The translations under genes and the position numbers were made by a program. Below, piece after piece: positions 28,584 to 38,097 of a stretch of DNA of 64,000 bases. The notes under the pieces were generated by a model. It saw only the letters and a program-made list of their open reading frames with translations. It did no database searches and was not told the DNA's origin. Numbering within the stretch: the first letter of the stretch is position 1; each line of letters starts with the position of its first letter. This DNA comes from Hyphomicrobiales bacterium (lineage in GTDB: Bacteria; Pseudomonadota; Alphaproteobacteria; Rhizobiales; Xanthobacteraceae), in NCBI GenBank assembly GCA_017305665.1, contig JAFKKH010000025.1, positions 124,001-188,000 of the forward strand. The letters run 5' to 3'.

Positions 28584-29705
28584 ATGGACGTCCGAAGTTC
28601 AGGCACTTTGCGGCTGACCGACACGCAGCGGATCGACTGGCTGCGGCTGATCCGCAGCGACAATGTCGGACCGCGCACCTTCCGGACCTTGGTCAATCAT
28701 TTCGGTGGCGCGCGGGAAGCATTGACCCGCCTGCCCGAGCTGGCGCGGCGCGGTGGCGCCGCGCGTCCGGGCCGGATTTATAGTGAAGCCGATGCCGAGA
28801 ACGAATTAGCGGCAGCGCTCCGCATCGGCGCCAGTCTGCTGGCGCCGGGCGAAGCAGGTTATCCGCCCCGCCTCGCCACCATCGACGACGCCCCGCCCCT
28901 GCTCGGCGTCCGCGGCAAGTTCGATGTCATGATGCGTCCCATGATCGCGATCGTCGGTTCGCGCAACGCCTCCGGTGCAGGGCACAAGTTCGCGCAGACG
29001 CTGGCCCGCGATCTCGGCGAGGCCGGCTTTGTCGTGGTGTCAGGCCTTGCGCGCGGCATCGACCAAGCGGCGCATCGGGCGAGTCTGGCAAGCAGCACGG
29101 TCGCGGTGCTGGCCGGCGGCCACGACCGCATCTATCCCGCCGAACACGAAGACCTGCTGGCGGCAATGCTGGAGACCGGCGGCGCCATTTCCGAAATGCC
29201 GATGGGGCATGTGCCCCGCGCCCGGGATTTTCCGCGTCGTAATCGTCTGATTTCCGGTGTCGCGCTCGGCGTCGTCGTGGTCGAGGCCGCGCATCGTTCC
29301 GGTTCGCTGATCACCGCGCGCATCGCCGCCGAACAGGGCCGCGAGGTGTTTGCCGTTCCGGGTTCGCCGCTCGATCCACGTGCCGCCGGCACCAACGATC
29401 TCATCAAACAAGGCGCGACGCTGACGACGGACGCCGCCGACGTCATCAATGCGGTACGCCCCATCATGGGGCGACCGGTCGAGCTACCCATCGAGGAACC
29501 CGACGACATCATGCCGGATGCCGGCGAGCCCGATGCCGGAGATCGCACGCGTATTGTCAGTCTGCTCGGCCCGACTCCGATCGGCCTCGACGATTTGATC
29601 CGGATGGCGAACGCGCCACCATCGATCGTGCGAACCGTCCTGCTCGAACTCGAGCTTGCCGGCCGGCTCGAACGCCACGGCGGCGGGCTCGTGTCGCTGG
29701 TCTAG
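28584..29705 (+). CDS. dprA: DNA-processing protein DprA (Smf)
   Basis: Loads RecA on incoming single-stranded DNA during transformation. The 373 residues comprise an N-terminal SAM-like region ([18 protein letters not shown]), the Rossmann-type DprA core with [39 protein letters not shown] and [15 protein letters not shown], and a C-terminal winged-helix-like DML1 domain ([21 protein letters not shown]). The TAG stop codon is formed by the CTAGTGTGG of a repeat remnant (29702-29748), so the native end may have been altered. topA lies further along the same strand. Confidence 0.95.
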   Translation: MDVRSSGTLRLTDTQRIDWLRLIRSDNVGPRTFRTLVNHFGGAREALTRLPELARRGGAARPGRIYSEADAENELAAALRIGASLLAPGEAGYPPRLATIDDAPPLLGVRGKFDVMMRPMIAIVGSRNASGAGHKFAQTLARDLGEAGFVVVSGLARGIDQAAHRASLASSTVAVLAGGHDRIYPAEHEDLLAAMLETGGAISEMPMGHVPRARDFPRRNRLISGVALGVVVVEAAHRSGSLITARIAAEQGREVFAVPGSPLDPRAAGTNDLIKQGATLTTDAADVINAVRPIMGRPVELPIEEPDDIMPDAGEPDAGDRTRIVSLLGPTPIGLDDLIRMANAPPSIVRTVLLELELAGRLERHGGGLVSLV

Positions 29706-29748
29706 TGTGGCGGTTTCGCTTCAGATCGGCGGCTTCGTTAAAGGATCC
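29702..29748. repeat. Remnant of CTAGTGT palindromic element at dprA 3' end
   Basis: Begins CTAGTGTGG and ends with a TTCG...AAGGATCC segment, the same start and central segment as the full 77-bp element at 56268-56344 (CTAGTGTGG ... TTCGCTTGAAGGATCC). The right half and closing CTAG are missing. It supplies the dprA stop codon on one side and abuts the SDR stop codon on the other. Confidence 0.5.
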
Positions 29749-30525
29749 TCATCGATAGATCGGTGCACCCGCAGGCGACGCGGTCGAACCGCCGTCCACG
29801 AAAATTTCCTGACCCTGCACGTGCGCCGCGTCGTCGGACGCCAGGAACAGCACGGTCTTCGCAACATGTTCGGGCTCGCCGATGCGACCGAGCGGCGTGG
29901 TCCGGCCGATACGCTGCTCGAACGCCTTTTCAGCGTCAGGAGTCGCGATGGCTGCACCCCAGATTGGCGTGCGGATCGCGCCGGGCGCGACCACATTGAT
30001 GCGAATTCCGCGCGGCGATAGTTCGCTCGCCATTACGCGCGCCATGGCGCGGACGCCGGCCTTGGTGGCGGCGTAGGCCGCGTAACCGGGATTGCCGAGC
30101 ACGCTGATGACCGAACCGTTGAGAATGATCGACCCGCCGTCGTTCATCTGCGCAGCCGCGGCCTGCACCGTGAAGAAGACCGCCGTGAGATTGGTCCGGA
30201 TCACGGTTTCAAAAGCTTCAAGCGTGGTGCCGCCGACCGGGGTGCCGCCAGCGATGCCGGCATTGGCGAACAGGATGTCGAGCTTGCCGAATTTTTTCAC
30301 AACTTTTGCAACTGCGCCCTCGAGCGCGGCCACGTCGGTGGCATCGGCATTGATGCCGATGGCGTTGGGGCCGAGCTCGGTCACCGCAGCGTCAAGCCGG
30401 GCCTGATCGCGTCCGGTGATGGCGACGCGGGCGCCCTCCGCGACGAACAGTTTTGCGGTCGCAAGGCCGATGCCGCTGTTGCCGCCGGTAATGAATGCCG
30501 TCTTGTTCGCCAGACGCCCGCTCAT
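29749..30525 (-). CDS. Short-chain dehydrogenase/reductase (classical SDR)
   Basis: A 258-residue NAD(P)-dependent oxidoreductase. FITGGNSGIGLATAKLF is the cofactor loop (TGxxxGxG), LFANAGIAGG the NAG motif, ILNGSVISVLGNPGYAAYAATKAG carries the Ser, Tyr and Lys of the active site, and APGAIRTPIW and QGQEIFVDGG complete the family. ATG at 30525 follows GGGAGA. It is divergent from an HxlR regulator whose region holds two matching dyads, so it is probably that regulator's target and may act on reactive carbonyls or quinones; the substrate is unknown. Confidence 0.92.
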   Translation of the reverse strand: MSGRLANKTAFITGGNSGIGLATAKLFVAEGARVAITGRDQARLDAAVTELGPNAIGINADATDVAALEGAVAKVVKKFGKLDILFANAGIAGGTPVGGTTLEAFETVIRTNLTAVFFTVQAAAAQMNDGGSIILNGSVISVLGNPGYAAYAATKAGVRAMARVMASELSPRGIRINVVAPGAIRTPIWGAAIATPDAEKAFEQRIGRTTPLGRIGEPEHVAKTVLFLASDDAAHVQGQEIFVDGGSTASPAGAPIYR

Positions 30526-30541
30526 GTGATGTTCTCCCGTA

Positions 30542-30598
30542 TGGTTGCATGATGAAACTTGATTGCCATCTAGGGCGAATGGTTTCATAATGCAACCA
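30542..30598. promoter_or_regulatory. Two copies of a 15-bp dyad between SDR and HxlR genes
   Basis: GTTGCATGATGAAAC (30544-30558) and GTTTCATAATGCAAC (30582-30596) both fit GTTKCATNATGMAAC, an imperfect palindrome, and they are also inverted copies of each other over 17 bp (TGGTTGCAT.ATGAAAC). The centres are 38 bp apart. The position in the divergent promoter region of an HxlR/SDR pair makes them candidate HxlR operators. Confidence 0.7.
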
Positions 30599-30649
30599 CA
30601 CAAGGGCGTGAGCAGGCCCGGATCGGCGCCACCGGTGATGGAGGGTGCG

Positions 30650-31090
30650 ATGGTGAAACGGACGAGTTTTGAAAAGGCGGAATGCCCGATCGCGCGGTCG
30701 CTCGAGGCAATCGGTGACTGGTGGTCGCTGCTCATCATTCGCGACGCCTTCCTGGGCAAGCGGCGCTTCAGCGAGTTCGAGAAGAGTCTCGGAATTGCCA
30801 AGAATATTTTGACTGCGCGGCTGCGGTCGCTGGTGGATCACGGCATCCTGCAATCGGTCCCCGCCTCCGACGGCGCCGCCCATATGGAGTATGTGCTGAC
30901 TCCCAAGGGCCACGGCGTATTTCCGGTCCTGGTGGCGCTGCGGCAGTGGACTGAGGAATTCGGAGGCCGCAAGGTATCGACCGTGCTGGTGGATCGCAAA
31001 AGCGACAGGCCTGTACGGAAGCTCGAACTGCGCGCCCAGGACAAGCGTCTGCTGGATTATCGCGACACCCTCGTGCGGCCGCGGGCGTGA
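30650..31090 (+). CDS. HxlR-family winged-helix transcriptional regulator
   Basis: A 146-residue MarR/HxlR-type regulator. The HxlR core is clear: ECPIARSLEAIGDWWSLLIIRDAFLGKRRFSEFEKSLGIAKNILTARLRSLVDHGIL, then the wing and YVLTPKGHGVFPVLVALRQW. A Cys near the N-terminus (KAECPIA) is at the position of the redox or electrophile sensor Cys of several HxlR proteins. ATG 30650 follows GGAGGG; upstream in-frame starts (TTG 30563) fall inside the operator-like dyads. Probably controls the divergent SDR and itself. Confidence 0.9.
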   Translation: MVKRTSFEKAECPIARSLEAIGDWWSLLIIRDAFLGKRRFSEFEKSLGIAKNILTARLRSLVDHGILQSVPASDGAAHMEYVLTPKGHGVFPVLVALRQWTEEFGGRKVSTVLVDRKSDRPVRKLELRAQDKRLLDYRDTLVRPRA

Positions 31091-31110
31091 ATCGGCGGAC
31101 CTTTGGATCG

Positions 31111-31353
31111 TCAGGCTGAATTGTGTCTTCCGCCGAGACGGACGATCTCCTCGGCTTCCATTTGCGCCATATCGAGCAGGAAACCCAGAGTATCCAGTCT
31201 GTGCCGGCGCGCGATGTGGCCGAGGTCGGAAACCGTCGTCACGATATAACGTGCGGCCTCCTCAGGTCCGCCATCGCCGACGGGTTCGCTACTGGAAGGT
31301 AGGCTCCGGCCTGGCTGGCCCATTATGCGCAACTCCCCGTCGGACATGTTCAT
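31111..31353 (-). CDS. Conserved hypothetical protein (80 residues)
   Basis: A small soluble protein with a disordered Gly/Pro/Ser-rich N-terminus and a helical C-terminal half: EEAARYIVTTVSDLGHIARRHRLDTLGFLLDMAQMEAEEIVR. Similar small proteins are frequent in Bradyrhizobium relatives, with no assigned function. Start at 31353 or at the second ATG (31347). It converges with the HxlR gene and is divergent from topA. No motif suggests a role. Confidence 0.65.
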   Translation of the reverse strand: MNMSDGELRIMGQPGRSLPSSSEPVGDGGPEEAARYIVTTVSDLGHIARRHRLDTLGFLLDMAQMEAEEIVRLGGRHNSA

Positions 31354-31553
31354 AACGATGCATCTCTAAAATAATACACGTTTTACGTGCACAACCATAG
31401 ATAGATATAAACTATGACACAATCAAATGATCGACGGCCGGAACAGGAGTCCATTTGACTTAACGGCCCGCTGCACCCATGTTCGCCCCGAAACGGCCGA
31501 CGCGACTCTCGCGGAACCGGCCTTCCAATTTTCCCATAAGTTACTGGAATGAC

Positions 31554-34286
31554 ATGAATATCGTCATTGTAGAGTCGCCTGCCAAGGCCAAGACGATCAA
31601 CAAGTATCTCGGCTCCTCCTACGAGGTGCTGGCCTCTTTCGGACATGTCCGCGACCTCCCCGCCAAGAACGGATCGGTCGACCCGGACGCGAATTTCCAG
31701 ATGATCTGGGAAGTCGATCCCAAGTCCGCTGGTCGACTTAACGACATCGCCAAGTCCCTCAAGGGCGCTGACAAGCTGATCCTCGCCACCGACCCCGATC
31801 GCGAGGGCGAAGCGATCTCCTGGCACGTGCTCGAGGTGCTGAAGCAGAAGCGTGCGTTGAAGGACCAGAAGATCGAACGCGTGGTCTTCAACGCCATCAC
31901 CAAGCAGGCCATCACCGATGCGATGAAGAGCCCGCGCCAGATCGATGGCGCGCTGGTCGACGCCTACATGGCGCGCCGCGCGCTGGACTATCTGGTCGGC
32001 TTTACCCTCTCCCCGGTGCTCTGGCGCAAACTGCCCGGCGCGCGCTCGGCGGGCCGCGTGCAATCGGTGGCCCTGCGGCTAGTCTGCGACCGCGAACTCG
32101 AGATCGAGAAGTTCGTTCCGCGCGAGTACTGGTCGCTTGTTGCCACCCTCGTGACGCCGCGCGGCGAAACCTTCGAGGCCCGCCTCGTCGGCGCGGACGG
32201 CAAGAAAATCCAGCGGCTCGACATCGGATCGGGCGCAGAAGCCGAGGATTTCAAGAAGGCGCTGGAAACCGCCGGCTACACCGTCACCACCGTTGAGGCA
32301 AAGCCGGCGCGCCGCAACCCGCAGGCTCCCTTCACCACCTCGACGCTGCAGCAGGAAGCAAGCCGCAAGCTCGGCTTCGCGCCGGCGCATACCATGCGGA
32401 TCGCGCAGCGGCTGTATGAGGGCATCGACATCGGCGGCGAGACCACCGGCCTCATCACCTATATGCGAACCGACGGCGTGCAGATCGACGGCTCGGCAAT
32501 CACCCAGGCGCGCAAGGTGATCAGCGAAGACTATGGCAATGCCTACGTGCCGGACTCGCCGCGGCAGTACCAGACCAAGGCCAAGAATGCGCAGGAAGCG
32601 CACGAAGCGATCCGTCCGACCGATCTGTCGCGCCGTCCTGCCGACATGCGACGCCGGCTCGATAGCGATCAGGCCAGACTCTATGAGCTGATCTGGATCC
32701 GCACCATCGCCAGCCAGATGGAGTCCGCGGAACTGGAGCGCACCACGGTCGACATCACCGCCAAGGCCGGATCGCGCGTGCTGGAGCTGCGCGCCAGCGG
32801 CCAGGTGATCAAGTTCGACGGCTTCCTCGCGCTCTATCAGGAAGGCCGCGACGACGAAGAGGATGAGGACAGCCGCCGCCTCCCCGGCATGAGCGAAGGC
32901 GAAGCGCTGAAGCGCGACCACCTCAACGTCAGCCAGCACTTCACCGAACCGCCGCCGCGTTTCTCGGAAGCCTCGCTGGTCAAGCGCATGGAAGAACTCG
33001 GCATCGGCCGTCCCTCGACCTATGCCTCGATCCTGCAGGTGCTCAAGGATCGCGGCTATGTGAAGCTTGAGAAGAAGCGGCTCTATGGCGAGGACAAGGG
33101 CCGCGTCGTCGTCGCGTTCCTGGAAAACTTCTTCGCGCGTTACGTCGAATACGACTTCACCGCCAACCTCGAGGAGCAGCTCGACCGCATCTCCAATAAC
33201 GAGGTGTCGTGGCAACAGGTTCTGAAGGATTTCTGGAACGACTTCATCGGGGCAGTAAACGACATCAAGGATGTCCGTGTCTCCGAAGTGCTCGATGTGC
33301 TCGACAATATGCTCGGGCCGCACATCTACACGCCGCGCGAGGACGGCGGCGATCCGCGTCAATGTCCGACCTGCGGCACCGGCCGGCTCAATCTCAAGGC
33401 GGGAAAGTTCGGCGCGTTCGTCGGCTGCTCCAACTATCCGGAGTGCCGCTACACCCGTCCCCTCGCCGCCGATGGCGATGCCGGCGGCGACCGCATTCTC
33501 GGCAAGGATCCCGAATCCGGCCTCGACGTAGCCGTGAAGTCCGGCCGCTTCGGGCCCTACATCCAGCTCGGCGAGCAGAAGGACTATGCCGAAGGCGAGA
33601 AGCCGAAACGCGCCGGCATTCCGAAGAACTCCTCGCCGGCCGATATGGAACTCGACCTTGCATTGAAGCTACTGTCGCTGCCGCGCGAAATTGGTAAGCA
33701 CCCGGAGACCGGCGAGCCGATCACCGCCGGCATCGGCCGCTTTGGCCCGTTCGTGCGGCACGAGAAAACCTATGCGAGCCTCGAGGCCGGCGACGAGGTG
33801 TTCGACATCGGGCTCAATCGCGCCGTGACGCTGATCGCCGAGAAAATCGCAAAGGGCCCGAGCCGGCGCTTCGGCGCCGATCCGGGCAAGCCGCTTGGCG
33901 ACCACCCGACGCTTGGCGGCATCGTGGTCAAGAATGGGCGATACGGCGCCTATGTCTCCGCCAGCGGCATCAATGCCACCATTCCGAGCGACAAGACGCC
34001 GGAAACGATCACGCTGCCGGAAGCCATCGCGCTGATCGACGAGCGCGCGGCCAAGGGCGGTGGCAAGGCGAAACGCGTCGCCAAGAAGGCGAAGCCTGCC
34101 AAGGCCGAAAAGGAAGAGGCTGCGCCGAAATCTGCAAAGCCGGCGAAGAAAGCCGCTGCGAAAAAGGCCGCTCCCAAGCCGAAGTCGGCTGCGGTGAGCA
34201 AGGCGCGCGGAACGGTGGCTGCGGCAAAGCCGCCAACCAAGGCTGCGAAAGCGCCCGCAAAGAAGAGTGCTGGCAAGAACGGCTGA
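31554..34286 (+). CDS. topA: DNA topoisomerase I (type IA)
   Basis: Relaxes negative supercoils. The 910-residue product starts MNIVIVESPAKAKTINKYLG, the Toprim domain, with DPDREGEAISWHV metal/active-site residues. The active Tyr303 lies in LITYMRTDG. One C4 zinc finger follows (CPTCGTG ... CSNYPEC), then Toprim C-terminal repeats (KSGRFGPYIQLGE, KNGRYGAYVSASG). It ends in a roughly 80-residue Lys/Ala/Pro-rich basic tail. The frame extends to 31479 but the conserved start is at 31554. rnr begins 1 bp after the stop. Confidence 0.97.
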   Translation: MNIVIVESPAKAKTINKYLGSSYEVLASFGHVRDLPAKNGSVDPDANFQMIWEVDPKSAGRLNDIAKSLKGADKLILATDPDREGEAISWHVLEVLKQKRALKDQKIERVVFNAITKQAITDAMKSPRQIDGALVDAYMARRALDYLVGFTLSPVLWRKLPGARSAGRVQSVALRLVCDRELEIEKFVPREYWSLVATLVTPRGETFEARLVGADGKKIQRLDIGSGAEAEDFKKALETAGYTVTTVEAKPARRNPQAPFTTSTLQQEASRKLGFAPAHTMRIAQRLYEGIDIGGETTGLITYMRTDGVQIDGSAITQARKVISEDYGNAYVPDSPRQYQTKAKNAQEAHEAIRPTDLSRRPADMRRRLDSDQARLYELIWIRTIASQMESAELERTTVDITAKAGSRVLELRASGQVIKFDGFLALYQEGRDDEEDEDSRRLPGMSEGEALKRDHLNVSQHFTEPPPRFSEASLVKRMEELGIGRPSTYASILQVLKDRGYVKLEKKRLYGEDKGRVVVAFLENFFARYVEYDFTANLEEQLDRISNNEVSWQQVLKDFWNDFIGAVNDIKDVRVSEVLDVLDNMLGPHIYTPREDGGDPRQCPTCGTGRLNLKAGKFGAFVGCSNYPECRYTRPLAADGDAGGDRILGKDPESGLDVAVKSGRFGPYIQLGEQKDYAEGEKPKRAGIPKNSSPADMELDLALKLLSLPREIGKHPETGEPITAGIGRFGPFVRHEKTYASLEAGDEVFDIGLNRAVTLIAEKIAKGPSRRFGADPGKPLGDHPTLGGIVVKNGRYGAYVSASGINATIPSDKTPETITLPEAIALIDERAAKGGGKAKRVAKKAKPAKAEKEEAAPKSAKPAKKAAAKKAAPKPKSAAVSKARGTVAAAKPPTKAAKAPAKKSAGKNG

Positions 34287-34287
34287 T

Positions 34288-36636
34288 GTGAGCAAACCGC
34301 GCGACAGGCATTTTCCGGACCGCGAAACCATCGTCGCATTCATTCGCGCGCATTCGGGCAAGGTCGGTACCAAAGAGATCGCCCGCGAGTTCGGTCTCAA
34401 GAATGCCGACCGCGTCGAACTGAAGCGCATTCTGCGCGACCTCGCAGACGACGGCACCATCACCAAGCGCGGCCGGAAGGTCCACGAACAGGAAACATTG
34501 CCGCCGACGCTGATGGCCGACATCACCGGACGCGACGCCGATGGTGAACTAATCGCAACGCCCACGGAGTGGGACGAAGAATCCGGGCCAGCGCCAAAGA
34601 TCCGCATCCACGTGCCGCGACGCGCCCGGCCCGGCGCCGCGGCAGGCGTCGGCGATCGCGCGCTGTTGCGGATCGAGGCGATGGAGCCCGGCGATACCGC
34701 GCCCTATCGTGCCCGTGTCATCAAGGTCATCGATCGCACCCGCTCGCGCATCCTCGGCATTTATCGCGCCTTGCCGCAGGGCGGCGGCCGTCTGGTGCCG
34801 GTCGACAAGAAGCAGGCAGGCCGGGAACTCAACATTGCCAAGGCCGACAGCGCGGGTGCGGAAGATGGCGATCTTGTCAGCGTCGACCTGATCCGCACCC
34901 GTGGCTATGGCCTCGCGTCGGGCAAGGTCAAGGAACGGCTCGGCTCGCTCGCGACCGAGAAGGCGGTCAGCCTGATCGCGATCCACGCTCACGACATCCC
35001 GCAAGTCTTCTCACCGGCTGCGTTGCGCGAGGCCGAAGCGGCAAAGCCCGCGACGCTACAAGGCCGCGAGGACTGGCGCGAACTGCCGCTCGTCACCATC
35101 GATCCGCCCGACGCCAAGGATCACGACGACGCGGTGCATGCCGCGCCCGATGACGATCCGAACAACACGGGCGGCGTTATCGTCACCGTCGCGATCGCCG
35201 ACGTCGCCTACTATGTGCGGCCGGGATCGGCGCTGGACCACGACGCGCTGGAGCGCGGCAACTCGGTGTATTTCCCCGACCGCGTGGTGCCGATGTTGCC
35301 GGAGCGCATCTCGAACAATCTGTGCTCGCTGGTGCCGGGCGAGCCACGCGGTGCGCTGGCTGTGCGCATGGTCATCGGCCCCGATGGCCGCAAGCGCTCG
35401 CATACGTTTCATCGTATCCTGATGCGCTCGGCTGCGAAGCTGAACTACGCGCAGGCGCAGGCCGCCATCGATGGCCGCCCCGACGACACCACTGGCCCCC
35501 TGCTCGATCCTATCCTGAAGCCGCTCTATGCGGCCTATGCGCTGGTCAAGCGCGCACGCGACGAACGCGATCCACTTGATCTGGATTTGCCCGAGCGCAA
35601 ATTACTCCTGAAAAAGGATGGTACGGTCGACCGTGTGATCATACCGGAACGGCTCGACGCTCACCGGCTGATCGAGGAGTTCATGATCCTCGCCAACGTT
35701 GCCGCGGCCGAGGCGCTGGAGAAAAAGAGCCTGCCGTTGATCTACCGCGTGCATGACGAGCCGACCGTGGAGAAAATCCACAATCTTCAGGAATTCCTGA
35801 AAACGCTCGACATGTCGTTCTCAAAAAGCGGCCCGCTGCGGCCGGAGCAATTCAACCGCGTGCTCGACCAGGTGAAGGGCCACGACGCCGAGCCGATGGT
35901 CAACGAGGTGGTGCTGCGCGCGCAGGCGCAGGCCGAATATTCCGCGGAGAATTACGGTCACTTCGGGTTGAACCTTCGCCGCTACGCGCATTTCACCTCA
36001 CCGATCAGGAGATATGCGGATCTGATCGTGCATCGCGCACTGATCCGCGCGTTGGGTCTCGGCGACGGCGCTTTGCCCGACAGCGAAACGCCGGAAACGC
36101 TTGGCGAAATCGCGGCACAAATTTCCGTGACGGAACGCCGCGCCATGAAGGCCGAGCGCGAAACCTCCGATCGCCTGATCGCGCATTTCCTCGCCGACCG
36201 CATCGGCGACGTCTTTCAGGGCCGGATCTCCGGCGTCACCCGTGCCGGTCTGTTCGTCAAACTCAGCGATACCGGCGCTGACGGCCTGGTCCCGATCCGC
36301 ACCATCGGCAGTGAGTATTTCAACTATGACGAGACCCGCCATGCGTTGATCGGTTCGCGCAGCGGTGCCATGCATCGGCTGGGTGACGTGGTCGAGGTTC
36401 GTCTGGTAGAAGCTGCCCCTGTCGCCGGCGCGCTGCGGTTCGAACTGCTGTCCGAAGGTCATACGGGACGGAACAGCCGACGACCGCGCAGCGCGAGCGA
36501 CAGAACGGAATCGCGTGGTCCGCGGGCCGGACGGGTTCCGAAATCCTTCGAGGCCAAAGCAGGCCGTACATCGCGTAAAGCCAGGCGCAAGCCCGGCAAG
36601 AGCAAGGCCGGCAAAGCAAAACGAGGCAAACGATGA
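34288..36636 (+). CDS. rnr: Ribonuclease R
   Basis: Processive 3'-5' exoribonuclease that degrades structured RNA. From a GTG at 34288 the protein has 782 residues. N-terminal winged-helix (DRETIVAFIRAHSGKVGTKEIAREFGL), cold-shock domains, the RNB catalytic domain (ITIDPPDAKDHDDAVHA, with the metal-binding Asp cluster; ENYGHFGLNLRRYAHFTSPIRRYADLIVH), an S1 domain (VFQGRISGVTRAGLFVKL), and a Lys/Arg-rich tail. It starts 1 bp after topA and overlaps the DUF983 gene by 4 bp, so the three are one translational unit. Confidence 0.97.
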   Translation: MSKPRDRHFPDRETIVAFIRAHSGKVGTKEIAREFGLKNADRVELKRILRDLADDGTITKRGRKVHEQETLPPTLMADITGRDADGELIATPTEWDEESGPAPKIRIHVPRRARPGAAAGVGDRALLRIEAMEPGDTAPYRARVIKVIDRTRSRILGIYRALPQGGGRLVPVDKKQAGRELNIAKADSAGAEDGDLVSVDLIRTRGYGLASGKVKERLGSLATEKAVSLIAIHAHDIPQVFSPAALREAEAAKPATLQGREDWRELPLVTIDPPDAKDHDDAVHAAPDDDPNNTGGVIVTVAIADVAYYVRPGSALDHDALERGNSVYFPDRVVPMLPERISNNLCSLVPGEPRGALAVRMVIGPDGRKRSHTFHRILMRSAAKLNYAQAQAAIDGRPDDTTGPLLDPILKPLYAAYALVKRARDERDPLDLDLPERKLLLKKDGTVDRVIIPERLDAHRLIEEFMILANVAAAEALEKKSLPLIYRVHDEPTVEKIHNLQEFLKTLDMSFSKSGPLRPEQFNRVLDQVKGHDAEPMVNEVVLRAQAQAEYSAENYGHFGLNLRRYAHFTSPIRRYADLIVHRALIRALGLGDGALPDSETPETLGEIAAQISVTERRAMKAERETSDRLIAHFLADRIGDVFQGRISGVTRAGLFVKLSDTGADGLVPIRTIGSEYFNYDETRHALIGSRSGAMHRLGDVVEVRLVEAAPVAGALRFELLSEGHTGRNSRRPRSASDRTESRGPRAGRVPKSFEAKAGRTSRKARRKPGKSKAGKAKRGKR

Positions 36637-37073
36637 CTGCGCAGATCGATACCGCCAGCACCGCGACCAAGGTCTGGACCCGCGAGAGTGTGCAGGTTGA
36701 GAAGCGCGATGCGTGGACTGCGATGAAGCGTGGCTTTCGTGGCCGCTGCCCGCGCTGCGGCGAAGGCAAGCTGTTCCGCGCCTTTCTTAAAGTCGCCAAC
36801 AACTGCTCCGAATGTGGGCTCGACTTCACGCCGCACCGCGCCGACGATCTTCCCGCTTATCTCGTGATCGTCATCGTCGGCCATATCGTGGTGCCCTTGG
36901 CACTCATGATCGAGACCAACTACTCGCCGCCGGTAGCCTTGCAGCTTGCGATCTACCTGCCGGTGACACTGCTGTCGTCATTGCTGCTGTTGCAACCGGT
37001 CAAGGGCGCCGTGGTGGGTTTCCAGTGGGCGCTCCGGATGCACGGATTCGACGAGAACAATCCCGAGCCCTGA
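36633..37073 (+). CDS. DUF983 membrane protein with zinc-ribbon
   Basis: A 146-residue protein with two CxxC pairs (RCPRCGEGKLF, NNCSECGLDF) forming a zinc ribbon, followed by two hydrophobic spans (LPAYLVIVIVGHIVVPLALMI and LAIYLPVTLLSSLLLLQPVKG). This is the DUF983 family, common downstream of rnr in alphaproteobacteria. Function unknown. It overlaps the rnr stop by 4 bp (ATGA). Confidence 0.9.
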   Translation: MTAQIDTASTATKVWTRESVQVEKRDAWTAMKRGFRGRCPRCGEGKLFRAFLKVANNCSECGLDFTPHRADDLPAYLVIVIVGHIVVPLALMIETNYSPPVALQLAIYLPVTLLSSLLLLQPVKGAVVGFQWALRMHGFDENNPEP

Positions 37074-37193
37074 CGATCCATGAACTGTCATGTACGGACT
37101 GGACCCGTGCATCCATCTGTTCTCGAAAACCGATGGATCGCCGGATCAAATCCGATACGACCAAGAAAATATCAAAGCAACAACGGGAACGAA

Positions 37194-37934
37194 ATGACTG
37201 AGACGGTGCAACAACCCCTGCAAGAAGCCAGCCATCACCCCTACCGCCGTCCCAGGGACGCCGCGACCCTCATTCTGATCGACCGCAGCGCATCGACGCC
37301 GAAGGTGCTGGTCGGCAAGCGCCACGACAACGTGGTGTTCATGCCGGGCAAGTTCGTATTCCCCGGTGGCAGCGTCGATAAGGCTGACAACCGCGTGCCA
37401 GTCGCGGCGCCGATCCCGCGGGAGCTGGAAGCCAACCTGCTCAAGGGCAGTCCGAAGACCGAGCTCGCGCGCGCCCGCTCGCTGGCGATCGCCGCCATCC
37501 GCGAGGCCTGCGAGGAAACCGGCCTGTGCCTCGGGCGGAAGACCGACGGCGCCGTCGCAAAACTGAACGGCGTGTGGCAGCCCTTCGCGGATGCCGGTCT
37601 GCTGCCTGATCCATCGGGCCTTTACCTGATTGCGCGCGCCATCACGCCGCCCGGCCGCGTGCGACGCTTCGATACTCGCTTCTTCACCGCCGATGCGTCC
37701 ACAATTGCCCATCGCGTCGAGGGCGTCATCCACGCCGATGCCGAGCTGGTCGAACTGGTCTGGGTCGAGATCGGCTCGCAACCGCTTGCCGACCTGCATC
37801 CGATGACCAAGAACGTGCTGGGCGAGCTAGAAAAACGCCTCGCGGCCGGACCGCTGCGCCATGATGCCGATGTGCCGTTCTTCCATTTCTACGACGGCAA
37901 GATGCAGAAGGACATCTTGCCGGGGGTGGCATAA
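37194..37934 (+). CDS. Nudix hydrolase with interrupted Nudix box (NUDT19-like)
   Basis: A 246-residue Nudix protein. The Nudix box is split: FVFPGGSVDKAD (about 54-64) is separated from AIAAIREACEETGLCLG (about 98-113) by a 35-45-residue insert, as in the NUDT19/RP2 branch whose mammalian member hydrolyses CoA. The REACEETG core that binds the metal is intact. The start at 37194 gives MTETVQQPLQEASH; frame open to 37080. 120 bp after DUF983 on the same strand. The substrate is not known. Confidence 0.85.
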   Translation: MTETVQQPLQEASHHPYRRPRDAATLILIDRSASTPKVLVGKRHDNVVFMPGKFVFPGGSVDKADNRVPVAAPIPRELEANLLKGSPKTELARARSLAIAAIREACEETGLCLGRKTDGAVAKLNGVWQPFADAGLLPDPSGLYLIARAITPPGRVRRFDTRFFTADASTIAHRVEGVIHADAELVELVWVEIGSQPLADLHPMTKNVLGELEKRLAAGPLRHDADVPFFHFYDGKMQKDILPGVA

Positions 37935-38097
37935 GCGGATTCCGGGTTCGCGTCTGCGACGTGCCTCGGAATGACTGAAACAAAATCGCTCCCCTCGCCC
38001 TCAAAATCGCAACGATCTTCTCCGCCCCACCTCATGGCGCGGAGCCGTCAGTCGTCCTATCTGTTGAGATAACGACATCACATCCGAGATCGGGGCA

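Noticed and set aside
32079-33362. 427-residue minus frame opposite topA
   Set aside because: Shadow of topA, which has Toprim, active Tyr and zinc finger in the plus frame.
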